Positions 9,114-19,604 of a stretch of DNA of 64,000 bases are shown here, piece by piece (position 1 is the stretch's first letter; each line of letters starts with the position of its first letter). This DNA is from Paracoccus thiocyanatus (GTDB lineage Bacteria > Pseudomonadota > Alphaproteobacteria > Rhodobacterales > Rhodobacteraceae): contig NZ_FTMK01000003.1 of assembly GCF_900156255.1 (NCBI RefSeq), positions 1-64,000 on the forward strand, read 5' to 3'. The notes beneath the pieces are model-generated. The model saw only the letters and a list, made by a program, of their open reading frames with translations. It had not been told where the DNA came from and made no database searches. The translations under genes and the position numbers were made by a program.

Positions 9114-9130
9114 AGCCGCCTGCGGCGGCT
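9114..9130 (+). terminator. Hairpin directly after mutM
   Basis: The mutM stop is followed at once by AGCCGCC-TGC-GGCGGCT, a perfect 7-bp stem with a 3-base loop. It has no U-run, so it is a weak terminator or an mRNA 3' end structure. A degenerate copy of the dispersed motif (GGGATATTTGGGCACGAAAG, 9141-9160) follows. Confidence 0.4.
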
Positions 9131-9232
9131 GCCTCCGGCGGGGATATTTGGGCACGAAAGAAGCGCGCTGGCCATGCCTGCGCGGATTTGTTACGAGTCG
9201 CGGTCAACTTGCTTGCGAAAGGCGAAGAGTCG

Positions 9233-10009
9233 ATGGCTTACCAGACCCTCACCGTCGAAGTCGACGATTATGTGGCGCTGATCCGGCTGAACCGGCCCGA
9301 GGCGCTGAACGCGCTGAACGCGCAGCTTCTGGGCGAGTTGGGCGATGCGCTGGCGGATGCGGACCGCAATGAAAAGGTGCGCTGCATCGTGCTGACCGGC
9401 AGCGAGAAAGCCTTTGCCGCCGGCGCCGACATCAAGGAAATGTCCACCAAAAGCTTTGTCGATGTCTATGCCGGCGACCTGTTCGGCCCCGAGATCGACC
9501 GCATCACCGCCACGCGCAAGCCGGTCATCGCCGCGGTGTCCGGCTATGCGCTGGGGGGCGGTTGCGAGTTGGCCATGGCCTGCGACTTCATCATCTGCGC
9601 CGATAATGCCAAGTTCGGCCAGCCCGAGATCAACCTGGGCGTCATCGCCGGCATCGGCGGCACCCAGCGCCTGACCCGTTTCGTCGGCAAGTCCAAGGCG
9701 ATGGACATGCATCTGACCGGCCGCTTCATGGACGCGGCCGAGGCCGAGCGCTCGGGCCTGGTCAGCCGGGTCGTGCCGGCCGCCAAGCTGATCGCCGAGG
9801 CGATGGCCGCCGCCCGCAAGATCGCCGAAAAAAGCCAGGTCGCCGCCATGTCCGCCAAGGAGGCGGTGAACCGCGCCTATGAAACGACATTGCGCGAAGG
9901 CATCCTGTTCGAGCGCCGCACCTTCCAGGCGCTGTTTTCCACCGAGGACCAGAAAGAAGGCATGGCCGCCTTTCTGGAAAAGCGCGAGCCGCAGTTCCGC
10001 GACCGCTGA
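9233..10009 (+). CDS. Enoyl-CoA hydratase (crotonase family)
   Basis: A 258-residue crotonase-fold enzyme, most like short-chain enoyl-CoA hydratase, which adds water across trans-2-enoyl-CoA in fatty acid and amino acid degradation. Seen are the oxyanion-hole segments [12 protein letters not shown] and [15 protein letters not shown], and the two catalytic glutamates in the GCELAM and [13 protein letters not shown] segments. The ATG at 9233 (MAYQTL) fits the family start and follows GGCGAAGAG. Conserved position between mutM and rpsT. Confidence 0.9.
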   Translation: MAYQTLTVEVDDYVALIRLNRPEALNALNAQLLGELGDALADADRNEKVRCIVLTGSEKAFAAGADIKEMSTKSFVDVYAGDLFGPEIDRITATRKPVIAAVSGYALGGGCELAMACDFIICADNAKFGQPEINLGVIAGIGGTQRLTRFVGKSKAMDMHLTGRFMDAAEAERSGLVSRVVPAAKLIAEAMAAARKIAEKSQVAAMSAKEAVNRAYETTLREGILFERRTFQALFSTEDQKEGMAAFLEKREPQFRDR

Positions 10010-10090
10010 TTGGCGCTTGGCATCGGGCGCGAATGGCTTTATAGGCCCAGGCTTACATGCGTGTGGGCCCGCTTAAAGGCAAGAATCAGG

Positions 10091-10109
10091 ACCGTCCCCT
10101 TGGGACGGT
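10091..10109 (+). promoter_or_regulatory. Hairpin in the rpsT leader
   Basis: ACCGTCCC-CTT-GGGACGGT, a perfect 8-bp stem with a 3-base loop, ending 50 bases before the rpsT start. It could be an mRNA stability or autoregulatory structure; S20 is known to repress its own translation in enterobacteria. The role here is inferred only from position. Confidence 0.45.
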
Positions 10110-10159
10110 GCCATGGGCTTTGCGCAATCAGGACATGAAGAACAGATAGGACCGCACCC

Positions 10160-10429
10160 ATGGCCAATACGCCCCAGTCCCAGAAGCGCGCCCGCCAGAT
10201 CGAGCGCCGCACCGCCGTCAACAAGGCCCGCCGCTCGCGCATCCGCACCTTCCTGCGCAAGGTCGAGGAAGCCATCGCCGGCGGCAATGCCGAAACCGCG
10301 CGCGAGGCGCTGCGGATCGCCCAGCCCGAATTGATGCGCGGCGTGACCAAGGGCGTCATCCACAAGAACACCGCCGCGCGCAAGCTGTCGCGTCTTTCGG
10401 CGCGGGTCAAGGCGCTGGCCACGGCCTGA
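10160..10429 (+). CDS. rpsT: 30S ribosomal protein S20
   Basis: An 89-residue basic protein starting [16 protein letters not shown], with the alternating Arg/Lys-rich helices of S20 and the segment [20 protein letters not shown] at the end. S20 binds 16S rRNA in the body of the 30S subunit. It lies between echA and dnaA, as in many alphaproteobacteria. A hairpin precedes it and another follows the stop codon. Confidence 0.96.
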   Translation: MANTPQSQKRARQIERRTAVNKARRSRIRTFLRKVEEAIAGGNAETAREALRIAQPELMRGVTKGVIHKNTAARKLSRLSARVKALATA

Positions 10430-10907
10430 GCGGCTGCGGCATTTTCGCAACTTTCGGTAGAATTGGCCAAGGGCGCGCACCAATCGGGCGCGCCCTTGCG
10501 CATGGGCAACAGCCGGATTTTCCTAGCTTTTCCAGGCAATTTCCCCCACCTGCCCCAGCGTGGCCCGGCCGCCAGATTCGATCAGCCAAAGTGACTGTCA
10601 AGCAAGAAGATCGGTTGCTGGCGATGCGTGGTTCTTGCTAGCGTGTAGCCTGCGATTCACCGTCGCGCCTGGGGGACATGCCCTGAACCGTCGGCTCTGC
10701 CGCCGACAGGCAGGGCGGCAGCAGATCGGACAGATCCGCTACCGATGATGATGCAGCCGGCTGCCACCGGCCTGTATCGCATGTCTGCAAGTTTCGGCCG
10801 CAAGACGGCCCGCAGGTCGCCCTTGGCGGCCGGGGCTTTCTATTGCCGAAATATCCTGCGTTCAGGCTGCGGCACCGGATCGCCTCACGTCGGAAAAATC
10901 CGGCGGC
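10430..10907. other. Gene-free region between rpsT and dnaA
   Basis: 478 bases without a convincing gene. It contains the hairpin at 10469-10497 and presumably the dnaA promoter. I looked for DnaA boxes (TTATNCACA on either strand) and saw no good match, and no long AT-rich stretch, so it does not look like a classical oriC. A short inverted repeat (GTCGGC/GCCGAC) lies near 10690-10712. Confidence 0.6.
10469..10497 (+). terminator. Terminator-like hairpin after rpsT
   Basis: AAGGGCGCGC (10469-10478), nine-base loop, GCGCGCCCTT (10488-10497): a perfect 10-bp GC-rich stem 40 bases after the rpsT stop. The U-run is limited to the two T of the stem, so termination is probable but not certain. 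Confidence 0.6.
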
Positions 10908-12284
<1,377 letters not shown>

Positions 12285-12374
12285 TCATCTGCTTGACCTT
12301 GCGCGGGATTGTGCCACATTGGCGCCCCGCGGGGCGGGTGCGGGGACAAGGCTGGAAAGACATAAGGGTTGACC

Positions 12375-13493
12375 ATGAAATTCTCGATCGAACGTGCCGA
12401 TCTGGTGAAGGCCGTATCCCAGGCCCAGTCCGTGGTCGAACGCCGCAACACCATCCCGATCCTTGCCAACGTGCTGATCGAGGCGGCGCCGGATGGCGTC
12501 AGCTTCCGCGCCACCGACCTGGACACCGAGATCGTGGACCGCGCCACCGCCCAGGTCGAGCGGCCGGGCGCCACCACCGTCTCGGCCGGGATGCTGAACG
12601 ACATCGCCCGCAAGCTGCCCGACGGCGCGCTGGTGCAGCTTAGCCTGGACGCCGCCTCGGGGCGGCTGTCGGTGCAGGCGGGGCGGTCGAATTTCAGCCT
12701 GGCCACCCTGCCGCGCGAGGATTTTCCGGTCATGTCCTCGTCGGAATATTCGGCGAATTTCACCGCCCCCGCGACGGTGCTGCGCCGGCTGTTCGACAAG
12801 TCGAAATTCGCGATTTCCAACGAGGAAACCCGCTATTACCTGAACGGCGTCTACATGCATGTGGCCCAGGCCGAGGACGGGCCATCCCTGCGCTGCGTCG
12901 CCACCGACGGCCACCGGCTGGCGCGGATCGACGCAGCCCTGCCCGCGGGGGCCGAGGACATGCCCGGCGTGATCGTGCCGCGCAAGACCGTGGCCGAGCT
13001 GCGCAAGCTTCTGGACGATGACGAGGCCGAGATCGCCGTTTCCGTCAGCGAAACCAAGGTGCGTTTCGCCACGCCGACGCTGACCCTGACCTCGAAGGTG
13101 ATCGACGGCACCTTCCCGGATTATTCCCGCGTGATCCCTTCGGGCAATACCCGCAAGCTGGAGGTCGATGCCGGCGATTTCGCCAAGGCGGTGGACCGGG
13201 TGGCGACCGTCAGCAGCGAACGCTCGCGCGCGGTGAAGCTGTCTTTGGACGAAGACCGGCTGGTCCTGTCGGTGAACGCCCCCGATGCCGGCGCCGCGGA
13301 TGAAGAACTGTCCGTCGCATATGCCGACGAGCCGCTGGAAATCGGCTTCAACGCCAAATACCTGCACGAGATCGCCAGCCAGATCGAGCGCGAGAACGCG
13401 GTCTTCCTGTTCAACGGTTCGGGCGATGCGGCGCTGATCCGCGAAGGGGGCGACACCAGCGCGGTCTATGTCGTCATGCCGATGCGCGTGTGA
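12375..13493 (+). CDS. dnaN: DNA polymerase III sliding clamp (beta subunit)
   Basis: A 372-residue beta clamp that tethers polymerase III to DNA. The start MKFSIERADLVKAVSQAQ and the three successive clamp domains are typical, as is the ending AVYVVMPMRV. ATG 12375 is preferred to the in-frame TTG at 12369. The gene lies 90 bp after dnaA and its stop overlaps the GTG start of recF by four bases. Confidence 0.97.
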   Translation: MKFSIERADLVKAVSQAQSVVERRNTIPILANVLIEAAPDGVSFRATDLDTEIVDRATAQVERPGATTVSAGMLNDIARKLPDGALVQLSLDAASGRLSVQAGRSNFSLATLPREDFPVMSSSEYSANFTAPATVLRRLFDKSKFAISNEETRYYLNGVYMHVAQAEDGPSLRCVATDGHRLARIDAALPAGAEDMPGVIVPRKTVAELRKLLDDDEAEIAVSVSETKVRFATPTLTLTSKVIDGTFPDYSRVIPSGNTRKLEVDAGDFAKAVDRVATVSSERSRAVKLSLDEDRLVLSVNAPDAGAADEELSVAYADEPLEIGFNAKYLHEIASQIERENAVFLFNGSGDAALIREGGDTSAVYVVMPMRV

Positions 13494-14563
13494 CCCTGAC
13501 CCGCCTGCACCTGACCCAGTTCCGCAGCTGGGCCAGGCTGGAAATCCAGGCGGATCGCCGCCCCGTCGCCATTCATGGCCCGAACGGCGCGGGCAAGACC
13601 AATATCCTGGAAGCCGTCTCGATGCTGTCGCCCGGCCGGGGCATGCGCGGCGCCGCACCCGGCGACCAGGCCCGCAAGGGGCCGGGGGTCGGCTGGCAGA
13701 TCGCGGCCCGGATCGGCGACCATCAGGTGACGACCCGCGCCCTGCCCGGCCAGCCGCGCGAGGTGGCGATCGACGACAAGCCTTCGACCCAGATCGCGCT
13801 TGGCCGGCTGATGCGGGTGATCTGGCTGACCCCGGCCATGGACCGGCTGTGGACCGATGCGCCCGAACAGCGCCGCCGCTTCCTGGACCGCGTCACGCTA
13901 AGCTTTACCCCCGGCCATGCCGAGGATGCGCTGGCCTATGACAAGGCCATGCGCGAAAGAAACCGCCTGCTGCGCGACGAGATCCGCGACCCCGGCTGGT
14001 ATCGCGCGCTGGAGGCGCAGATGGCCCAGGCCGGCGCGGCCCTGACCCGCAACCGGCTGGACGCCATAGCCCGGATCATGGCGGCGCAAGACGGGGCCGA
14101 GACCGCCTTTCCCGCCGCCAGCCTGGCGCTTTTGCCGGGCGAAGGCGCGGCCGACGATCCCGACGCCGAAAGCATCGCCGACCGCCTGGCGCAGGGGCGC
14201 GGCCGCGACATGGCGGCCGGGCGCACGCTGAGCGGCCCGCATCGCGCCGATCTGGGCGCGCATTGGGGGCCGCAGGCCATGCCCGCGGCGCTGTCCTCGA
14301 CCGGCGAGCAGAAGGCGCTGCTTCTGTCGCTGATCCTGGCCAATGCCCGCGCGCTGGAGGGCGAGCGCCCGGTTCTGCTGCTGGATGAGGTGGCGGCGCA
14401 TCTGGACGCCGGCCGCCGCGCGGCGCTTTACGATGAAATCTGCGCGCTGGACGCCCAGGCCTGGCTGACCGGCACCGGGCCGGAGCTGTTCGAGGCGCTG
14501 CGCGGCCGCGCGCAATTCGTCGCTGTCGCGCGGGAGGGCGAGACCTCGGCCATGGGTATTTGA
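13490..14563 (+). CDS. recF: DNA replication and repair protein RecF
   Basis: A 357-residue SMC-like ATPase that helps load RecA at gaps with RecO and RecR. Walker A is GPNGAGKTN near residue 24-32, the ABC signature region is SSTGEQKALLLSLILANAR, and Walker B is PVLLLDEVAAHLD. The GTG start at 13490 overlaps the dnaN stop (GTGA). The stop TGA lies inside a copy of the dispersed repeat (14554-14577). gyrB, which often follows recF, is absent; the next gene is on the other strand. Confidence 0.94.
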   Translation: MTLTRLHLTQFRSWARLEIQADRRPVAIHGPNGAGKTNILEAVSMLSPGRGMRGAAPGDQARKGPGVGWQIAARIGDHQVTTRALPGQPREVAIDDKPSTQIALGRLMRVIWLTPAMDRLWTDAPEQRRRFLDRVTLSFTPGHAEDALAYDKAMRERNRLLRDEIRDPGWYRALEAQMAQAGAALTRNRLDAIARIMAAQDGAETAFPAASLALLPGEGAADDPDAESIADRLAQGRGRDMAAGRTLSGPHRADLGAHWGPQAMPAALSSTGEQKALLLSLILANARALEGERPVLLLDEVAAHLDAGRRAALYDEICALDAQAWLTGTGPELFEALRGRAQFVAVAREGETSAMGI

Positions 14564-14577
14564 AAAACGGTGAAAAG
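14554..14577 (+). repeat. Copy of the dispersed intergenic motif at the recF stop
   Basis: GGGTATTTGAAAAACGGTGA followed by AAAG. It matches the motif copies at 2984, 3025 (reverse), 46355 and 48358. The recF stop codon TGA is within the repeat. Confidence 0.6.
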
Positions 14578-14594
14578 CGCAGGCCAGGCAAGCG

Positions 14595-16370
14595 TCAGGC
14601 GAACAGGTCGGTCAGTTCGAAGCGGGTGACGTCGACCAGCCCCAGATCCGAGATGCGCAGTTCCGGGATCACCACCAGTGCCAAGAGCGAATGCTGCATA
14701 TAGGCGTTGTTGAGCCGGCAGCCGCAATCCTGCATGGCCTGGACGATGGCCTGCGCGGCCCCGGCCACCTCGGGGGCGGGGCGGTCGGAGATCAGCCCGG
14801 CGATGGGCAGCGCCACCGTCGCCAGTTCCGCGCCGTCGCGGAACAGGGTGACGCCGCCGCCGATCCGGCCCAAGTGATTGGCCGCCGCCGCCATGCTGTC
14901 GCGGCAGGTGCCGACGACGATCATGTGGTGGCTGTCATGCGCCACGGTCGAGGCCATGGCCATCCGGCCCCGGTAGCCGAAGCCCGAGACAAAGCCGTTC
15001 ACCACGCCGCCCGTGGCCCGGTGGCGTTCGACCAGGGCGATATGGCAGGTCTCGCCCCGCCCCTCGATCACGCCGTCGCGGATCGGCAGCTCGGCGGTCA
15101 GGGCGCGGGTCGGGGCCTGGTTCTCGACCACGCCGATCACCCGCACGCGGGCGCTGTCGCCGCTGGCGCGGACGGCGAAATCGGCGGCGGCGAGTTCCTT
15201 GCCCAGATGCACCGAGCTGCGCGCCGCCTCGGGCCAGGCGATGCGCGGGCAATCGACCAGCAGCCGGCCCTGTTCGGCGACCAGCCGGCCCTGGGCGATC
15301 ACCGCCTCGACGGGCAGGCTTCGCAGGTCCGGGGTCAGGATCACATCCGCCCGCCGGCCCGGCGTGATGCTGCCCAGTTCGCGTTCCAGCCCGAAATGCT
15401 GGGCGGCGTTGATCGTTGCCATCTGGATCGCCACCAGCGGGTCGCAGCCGCAGGCGATGGCATGGCGCAGGACGCGGTTCATATGCCCGTCATGGACCAG
15501 CGTGCCGGAATGGCTGTCATCGGTGCAAAGGATGAAGAAGCGCGGGTCGAGTCCCTTTTCGGTGATGGCGGTGATCTGGCTTGCCACGTCATACCAGGCC
15601 GAGCCCAGCCGCATCATGCAGCCCATGCCCTGGCGCACGCGGGCGATGCCCTGCGCCTCGGTCGTGGTCTCGTGGTCGTCATTGGCGCCGCCGGCGACAT
15701 AGGCGTGGAAGGGCCGGCCCAGGTCGGGGCTGGCGTAATGGCCGCCCACCGTCTTGCCGGCGGCGCGGGTGGCGGCGATTTCGGCCAGCATCTGGCTGTC
15801 GCCCGCGGCGACGCCGGGAAAGTTCATCATCTCGCCCAAGGCCACGATGCCGTCCCAGCCCATGGCCTGCGCCACCTCGCCCTCGGTGATCGGCTGGCCG
15901 GTGGTTTCCAGGCCGGGGGCGGATGGCGCGCAGCTTGGCATCTGGGTGAACATGCTGATCGGCTGCAAAAGCGATTCGTCGCGCATCAGCCGCACGCCGT
16001 CCAGCCCCAGAACATTGGCGATCTCGTGCGGGTCGTGGAAGATCGTCGTGGTGCCATGCGGGATCACCGCCGCCGCGAATCCGGCGGGCGTCAGCATCCC
16101 CGATTCGACATGCATATGCGCGTCGATCAGGCCCGGGACCATGTAGCGGCCCGCCGCCTCGATCACCTGCGTCTCGGGGCCGACAGCGGGACCGGCATCG
16201 GGGCCGACATAGGCCACGCGGCCATCGGCCACGGCGATGTCGGTTCCGGGGATCACCTCGCGCGTGTGGACATTGACCCATTGCCCGTCCCGGATCACCA
16301 GATCGGCGGGCGCGCGCCCCGCCGCCACCTCGACCAGCCGCGCCTGGGCCTCGATCCACGGTTTCAACAT
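14595..16370 (-). CDS. ade: Adenine deaminase
   Basis: A 591-residue metal-dependent amidohydrolase that converts adenine to hypoxanthine and ammonia for purine salvage. Metal-binding segments seen are GLIDAHMHVESGML, FHDPHEIANVLG, GHYASP and CTDDSHSGTLV; the C-terminal family domain includes AHDSHHMIVVG. The ATG at 16370 (MLKPW) is chosen because AAGGAGA lies seven bases upstream; the ATG at 16388 would put that Shine-Dalgarno inside the gene. Divergent from recO. Confidence 0.9.
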   Translation of the reverse strand: MLKPWIEAQARLVEVAAGRAPADLVIRDGQWVNVHTREVIPGTDIAVADGRVAYVGPDAGPAVGPETQVIEAAGRYMVPGLIDAHMHVESGMLTPAGFAAAVIPHGTTTIFHDPHEIANVLGLDGVRLMRDESLLQPISMFTQMPSCAPSAPGLETTGQPITEGEVAQAMGWDGIVALGEMMNFPGVAAGDSQMLAEIAATRAAGKTVGGHYASPDLGRPFHAYVAGGANDDHETTTEAQGIARVRQGMGCMMRLGSAWYDVASQITAITEKGLDPRFFILCTDDSHSGTLVHDGHMNRVLRHAIACGCDPLVAIQMATINAAQHFGLERELGSITPGRRADVILTPDLRSLPVEAVIAQGRLVAEQGRLLVDCPRIAWPEAARSSVHLGKELAAADFAVRASGDSARVRVIGVVENQAPTRALTAELPIRDGVIEGRGETCHIALVERHRATGGVVNGFVSGFGYRGRMAMASTVAHDSHHMIVVGTCRDSMAAAANHLGRIGGGVTLFRDGAELATVALPIAGLISDRPAPEVAGAAQAIVQAMQDCGCRLNNAYMQHSLLALVVIPELRISDLGLVDVTRFELTDLFA

Positions 16371-16433
16371 GCCTGTCTCCTTGTTCATCCCCCGCAGATT
16401 GCGGCAGGGTGGCGCGAAAGGAAAGGCGGCGCG

Positions 16434-17147
16434 ATGGAATGGAGCGGCGAGGCCAGCGTGATGGCGCAGCACAGGCACGGCGAAAGCGCGGTGATCCTGA
16501 CCGTTCTGACGCGCGAGGCGGGGCTGATCCGCGGCCTGGTGCCCGGCGGGGCCAGCGCCCGGCGCGCCGCCATGCTGCAACCCGGCAACCGCATCAGCCT
16601 GCGCTGGCGGGCGCGGCTGGAGGATCAGCTGGGCACATTCGCGGCCGAGCCGGCGCGGGCGCGGCCGGGGCTGCTGGCCGGGGCCGATGCGCTGGCGGGC
16701 GTGAATGCCGTCACCGCGCTTGTGACCTTTGCCCTGCCCGAACGCGACCCCCATCCCCGCCTGGCCGACACGACCGAGACGCTTCTGGACCAGATGGACG
16801 CGGGCGCGGATTGGGCGGAAACCTATCTGCGCTGGGAAATGCGGCTGCTGGACGAGCTGGGCTTTGGCCTTGACCTGACCCGCTGCGCGGTGACCGGCAC
16901 GCGCGACGGGCTGGCCTATGTCAGCCCGCGCTCGGGCCGGGCGGTGTCGGCGCAGGCGGCGGGGGATTGGGCGCCGCGGCTTTTGCCGCTGCCCGCCATG
17001 CTGGGCGGGCGCGGCAATGGCGGGATCGGCGATGCGCTGGCCGTGACCGGGCATTTCCTGAACGCGCGCCTGGCCGAAGGCCATGCGGGCAAGCCCCTGC
17101 CCCCGGCCCGCGCCCGGCTGGTGGCCCGGCTGGCCGGGCGCGACTAG
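16434..17147 (+). CDS. recO: DNA repair protein RecO
   Basis: A 237-residue protein of the RecFOR pathway that displaces single-strand binding protein and helps load RecA. The N-terminal OB-fold begins MEWSGEASVMAQHRHGES, and the conserved YLRWEMRLLDELGFGLDL segment is the centre of the family. The four-cysteine zinc finger found in some RecO proteins is replaced by the segment CAVTGTRDGLAYVSPRSGRA, as is usual in alphaproteobacteria. recF lies about 2 kb away. Confidence 0.92.
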   Translation: MEWSGEASVMAQHRHGESAVILTVLTREAGLIRGLVPGGASARRAAMLQPGNRISLRWRARLEDQLGTFAAEPARARPGLLAGADALAGVNAVTALVTFALPERDPHPRLADTTETLLDQMDAGADWAETYLRWEMRLLDELGFGLDLTRCAVTGTRDGLAYVSPRSGRAVSAQAAGDWAPRLLPLPAMLGGRGNGGIGDALAVTGHFLNARLAEGHAGKPLPPARARLVARLAGRD

Positions 17148-17204
17148 GCGGCGGTCACGAGCCTTGCGCGGACCTGCACCCGCCGGGCGCCGGGCAAAGC
17201 GCCG

Positions 17205-17624
17205 TCATTCCTTGCGCTGGCCCGGCTCATAGGTCAGATAGGTCGGCCCCTGGATGGTCAGCACCCCGCCTTGGAAGGTGATGCCGTCGGCCCCCGAAAG
17301 CGCCTGGAAATAGCGCGATTCCAGTTCCCCGGCCCTGCCCGAACAGGCCATCTTCGTCGTGACCAGCGGACCCAGGGCAAAGCCCGGCGGCTCGGCGTTT
17401 TGCGCCGCCGAATAGCTGTTGCAGGGCGCGCGGCCGGAAACCGAGCCGTCGGCCTCGATCGTCAGGCCGACATTGCGCTGCGGCACGGTGTCCGAGCCGA
17501 TGCCGACCAGCACATAGGCGCCGGTCGGGATATTGCTGCCCGGCACGTCGGGCGTGGCCGGCTCGCAGGCGGCAAGGCCAAGCGTGGCGGCAAAGGCCGC
17601 GGAAATCATCGGGATGCGGGTCAT
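17205..17624 (-). CDS. META-domain lipoprotein (HslJ-like)
   Basis: A 139-residue protein with a signal peptide ending in the lipobox LGLAAC (Cys20), so probably a lipoprotein. The mature part carries the META pattern: TGAYVLVGIGSD, LTIEADGSVSGRAPCNSYSA, and TTKMACSG, with paired cysteines. Similar domains occur in HslJ and in envelope proteins of unknown role. It lies alone between recO and mcd. Confidence 0.75.
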   Translation of the reverse strand: MTRIPMISAAFAATLGLAACEPATPDVPGSNIPTGAYVLVGIGSDTVPQRNVGLTIEADGSVSGRAPCNSYSAAQNAEPPGFALGPLVTTKMACSGRAGELESRYFQALSGADGITFQGGVLTIQGPTYLTYEPGQRKE

Positions 17625-17702
17625 GGACAGCTCCGTTCAGTTTGGTTGCCGTCCATAATGCCGCAACGGCCCCCGCTGTCCAGCAGGGGCCGGAATTTCA
17701 TC

Positions 17703-19358
17703 CTAGCCCAGTAGCCTGCGTGCAATGACCTGGGCCTGGATTTCCGCCGCGCCCTCAAAGATGTTCAGGATGCGCGCATCGCACAGCACCCGGCTGATGG
17801 CATATTCCAGCGCGAAACCGTTGCCGCCATGGATTTGCAGCGCATTGTCCGCGGCTGACCAGGCGACGCGGGCGCCCAGAAGCTTGGCCATCCCGGCTTC
17901 CAGGTCGCAGCGCCGGCCGTGATCCTTTTCCCAGGCGCTGAAATAGGTCAGTTGCCGGGCGATCATGATTTCCACCGCCATCATCGCCAGCTTGTCGGCG
18001 ACGCGCGGGAACGCGATCAGCGGCTTGCCGAACTGCTTGCGGTCGATGGCGTATTGCATGCCGATCTCGGCCGCCGATTGCGCCACGCCCACGGCGCGGG
18101 CGGCGGTCTGGATGCGCGCGGATTCAAAGGTCTCCATCAATTGCTTGAAGCCGCGCCCCGGCTCGCCGCCCAGCAGGTTCTCGGCCCGGACGCGGAAACC
18201 GTCAAAGCCAAGCTCGTATTCCTTCATGCCGCGATAGCCCAGCACCTCGATCTCGCCGCCGGTCATGCCGGGGGTCGGGAACGGGTCCTCGTCGGTGCCC
18301 GGCGTCTTTTCGGCCAGGAACATCGACAGGCCGCGCCAATCCGTCGTTTCGGGGTCGGTGCGCGCCAAAAGCGTCATCACATGGGTGCGCTGCGCATGGG
18401 TGATCCAGGTCTTGTTGCCCGTCACCACCCAGTCGTCGCCGTCGCGCACCGCGCGGGTGCGCAGGCTGCCCAGGTCGCTGCCGGTATTCGGTTCCGTAAA
18501 CACCGCCGTCGACAGGATCTCGCCCGAGGCAAGGCCGGGCAGCCATTTCGCCTTTTGCTCTTCGGTGCCGCCGCACAGGATCAGTTCGGCGGCGATCTCG
18601 CTGCGGGTCCCAAGGCTGCCCACGCCGATATAGCCGCGCGACAATTCCTCGGTCACGACCACCATCGAGGCTTTCGACAGCCCCAGGCCCCCGAACTCCT
18701 CGGGGATGGTCAGGCCAAAGACGCCCAGTTCGGCCAGTTCCTCGATGACCTCCATCGGGATCAGCTCGTCTTTCAGGTGCCATTCATGGGCGTTGGGGAT
18801 CACCCGCTCATCGGCATAGCGGCGGAACTGGTCGCGGATCATCTCCAGGTCCTCGTCCAGCCCCGTCGCGCCAAAGGTGGCGCGGCCCTGATTGTCCTGC
18901 ATCAGCCGCGCAAGTTCCGCCCGCGCCGGGGCGGTATTGCCGCGCATCAGCTTGGCCGCCGCCGCGCCGGGCTGCCAGTCCAGGCCAAGATCCGAAAGCC
19001 GCGCGAATTCGGTCTGGCTCATCGGGATGCCGCCGGCGATCTGGCTCAGATATTCGCCCAGGCCGATCTGCACGATTAGCGCCTCGGTCCGGCCCAGCCG
19101 GCCGGCCTCGTCCAGCCGGCCGGCCCAGGCGGTCAGTTGCCGGACCGATTCGACATAGGTGGCCAGCCAGGACAGCGCATGGGCGGCGTGCTGGTGCTGT
19201 TCCAGCGCCGCCGGCTCGGGCTTGCCCGAGGGCGCGACCAGCGCCCGCAGCGCCTCGGTCGCGCGCGATTGCAGGGATTCAAGTTCGGGCAGCGCCTCGG
19301 CTGCAAGCGCAAGCAGGGCAGAGGGCGTATCGGCGGGCATCGCGGGCATGTCCTTCAT
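17703..19358 (-). CDS. mcd: (2S)-methylsuccinyl-CoA dehydrogenase
   Basis: A 551-residue acyl-CoA dehydrogenase with an N-terminal extension of about 170 residues (segments SWLATYVESVRQLTAWAG and IGLGEYLSQIAGGIPMSQ) before the FAD-binding fold. That extension and the length are typical of Mcd, the ethylmalonyl-CoA pathway enzyme that oxidises (2S)-methylsuccinyl-CoA to mesaconyl-CoA. The dehydrogenase part has TAVFTEPNTGSDLGS, GNKTWITHAQRTH and QIHGGNGFALEYAISRV. The other pathway genes are not in the window. A generic long-chain acyl-CoA dehydrogenase is the alternative but fits the N-terminal domain less well. Confidence 0.87.
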   Translation of the reverse strand: MKDMPAMPADTPSALLALAAEALPELESLQSRATEALRALVAPSGKPEPAALEQHQHAAHALSWLATYVESVRQLTAWAGRLDEAGRLGRTEALIVQIGLGEYLSQIAGGIPMSQTEFARLSDLGLDWQPGAAAAKLMRGNTAPARAELARLMQDNQGRATFGATGLDEDLEMIRDQFRRYADERVIPNAHEWHLKDELIPMEVIEELAELGVFGLTIPEEFGGLGLSKASMVVVTEELSRGYIGVGSLGTRSEIAAELILCGGTEEQKAKWLPGLASGEILSTAVFTEPNTGSDLGSLRTRAVRDGDDWVVTGNKTWITHAQRTHVMTLLARTDPETTDWRGLSMFLAEKTPGTDEDPFPTPGMTGGEIEVLGYRGMKEYELGFDGFRVRAENLLGGEPGRGFKQLMETFESARIQTAARAVGVAQSAAEIGMQYAIDRKQFGKPLIAFPRVADKLAMMAVEIMIARQLTYFSAWEKDHGRRCDLEAGMAKLLGARVAWSAADNALQIHGGNGFALEYAISRVLCDARILNIFEGAAEIQAQVIARRLLG

Positions 19359-19604
19359 GGCAGACTCCTTTGCGGCGTTGCAGCATGACTAGCGGCTTCG
19401 CAGCCGCAGCGCAACTATCATGCGCAACATGGACGCCAGGCGAACGAAAGTGTCGGGCCGGCGCATCCCCCGCCGCGGGGCGGCACGGCGCATCCCACGA
19501 ATCGGGGGTATCACCCGGCCCAAAGCGTGATAAGGGATGGTCCCGCCAATTCCTTAGCGATCCTGGCAGCCAGCACGGACGATCAGACGACAGAGAACCC
19601 AGCC

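Noticed and set aside
10430..10907. rpsT-dnaA gap as oriC
   Set aside because: No DnaA boxes or AT-rich unwinding stretch could be found by eye.
14595..17084. Upstream extension of adenine deaminase across the recO region
   Set aside because: The extension is antisense to recO; the start with a Shine-Dalgarno is at 16370.
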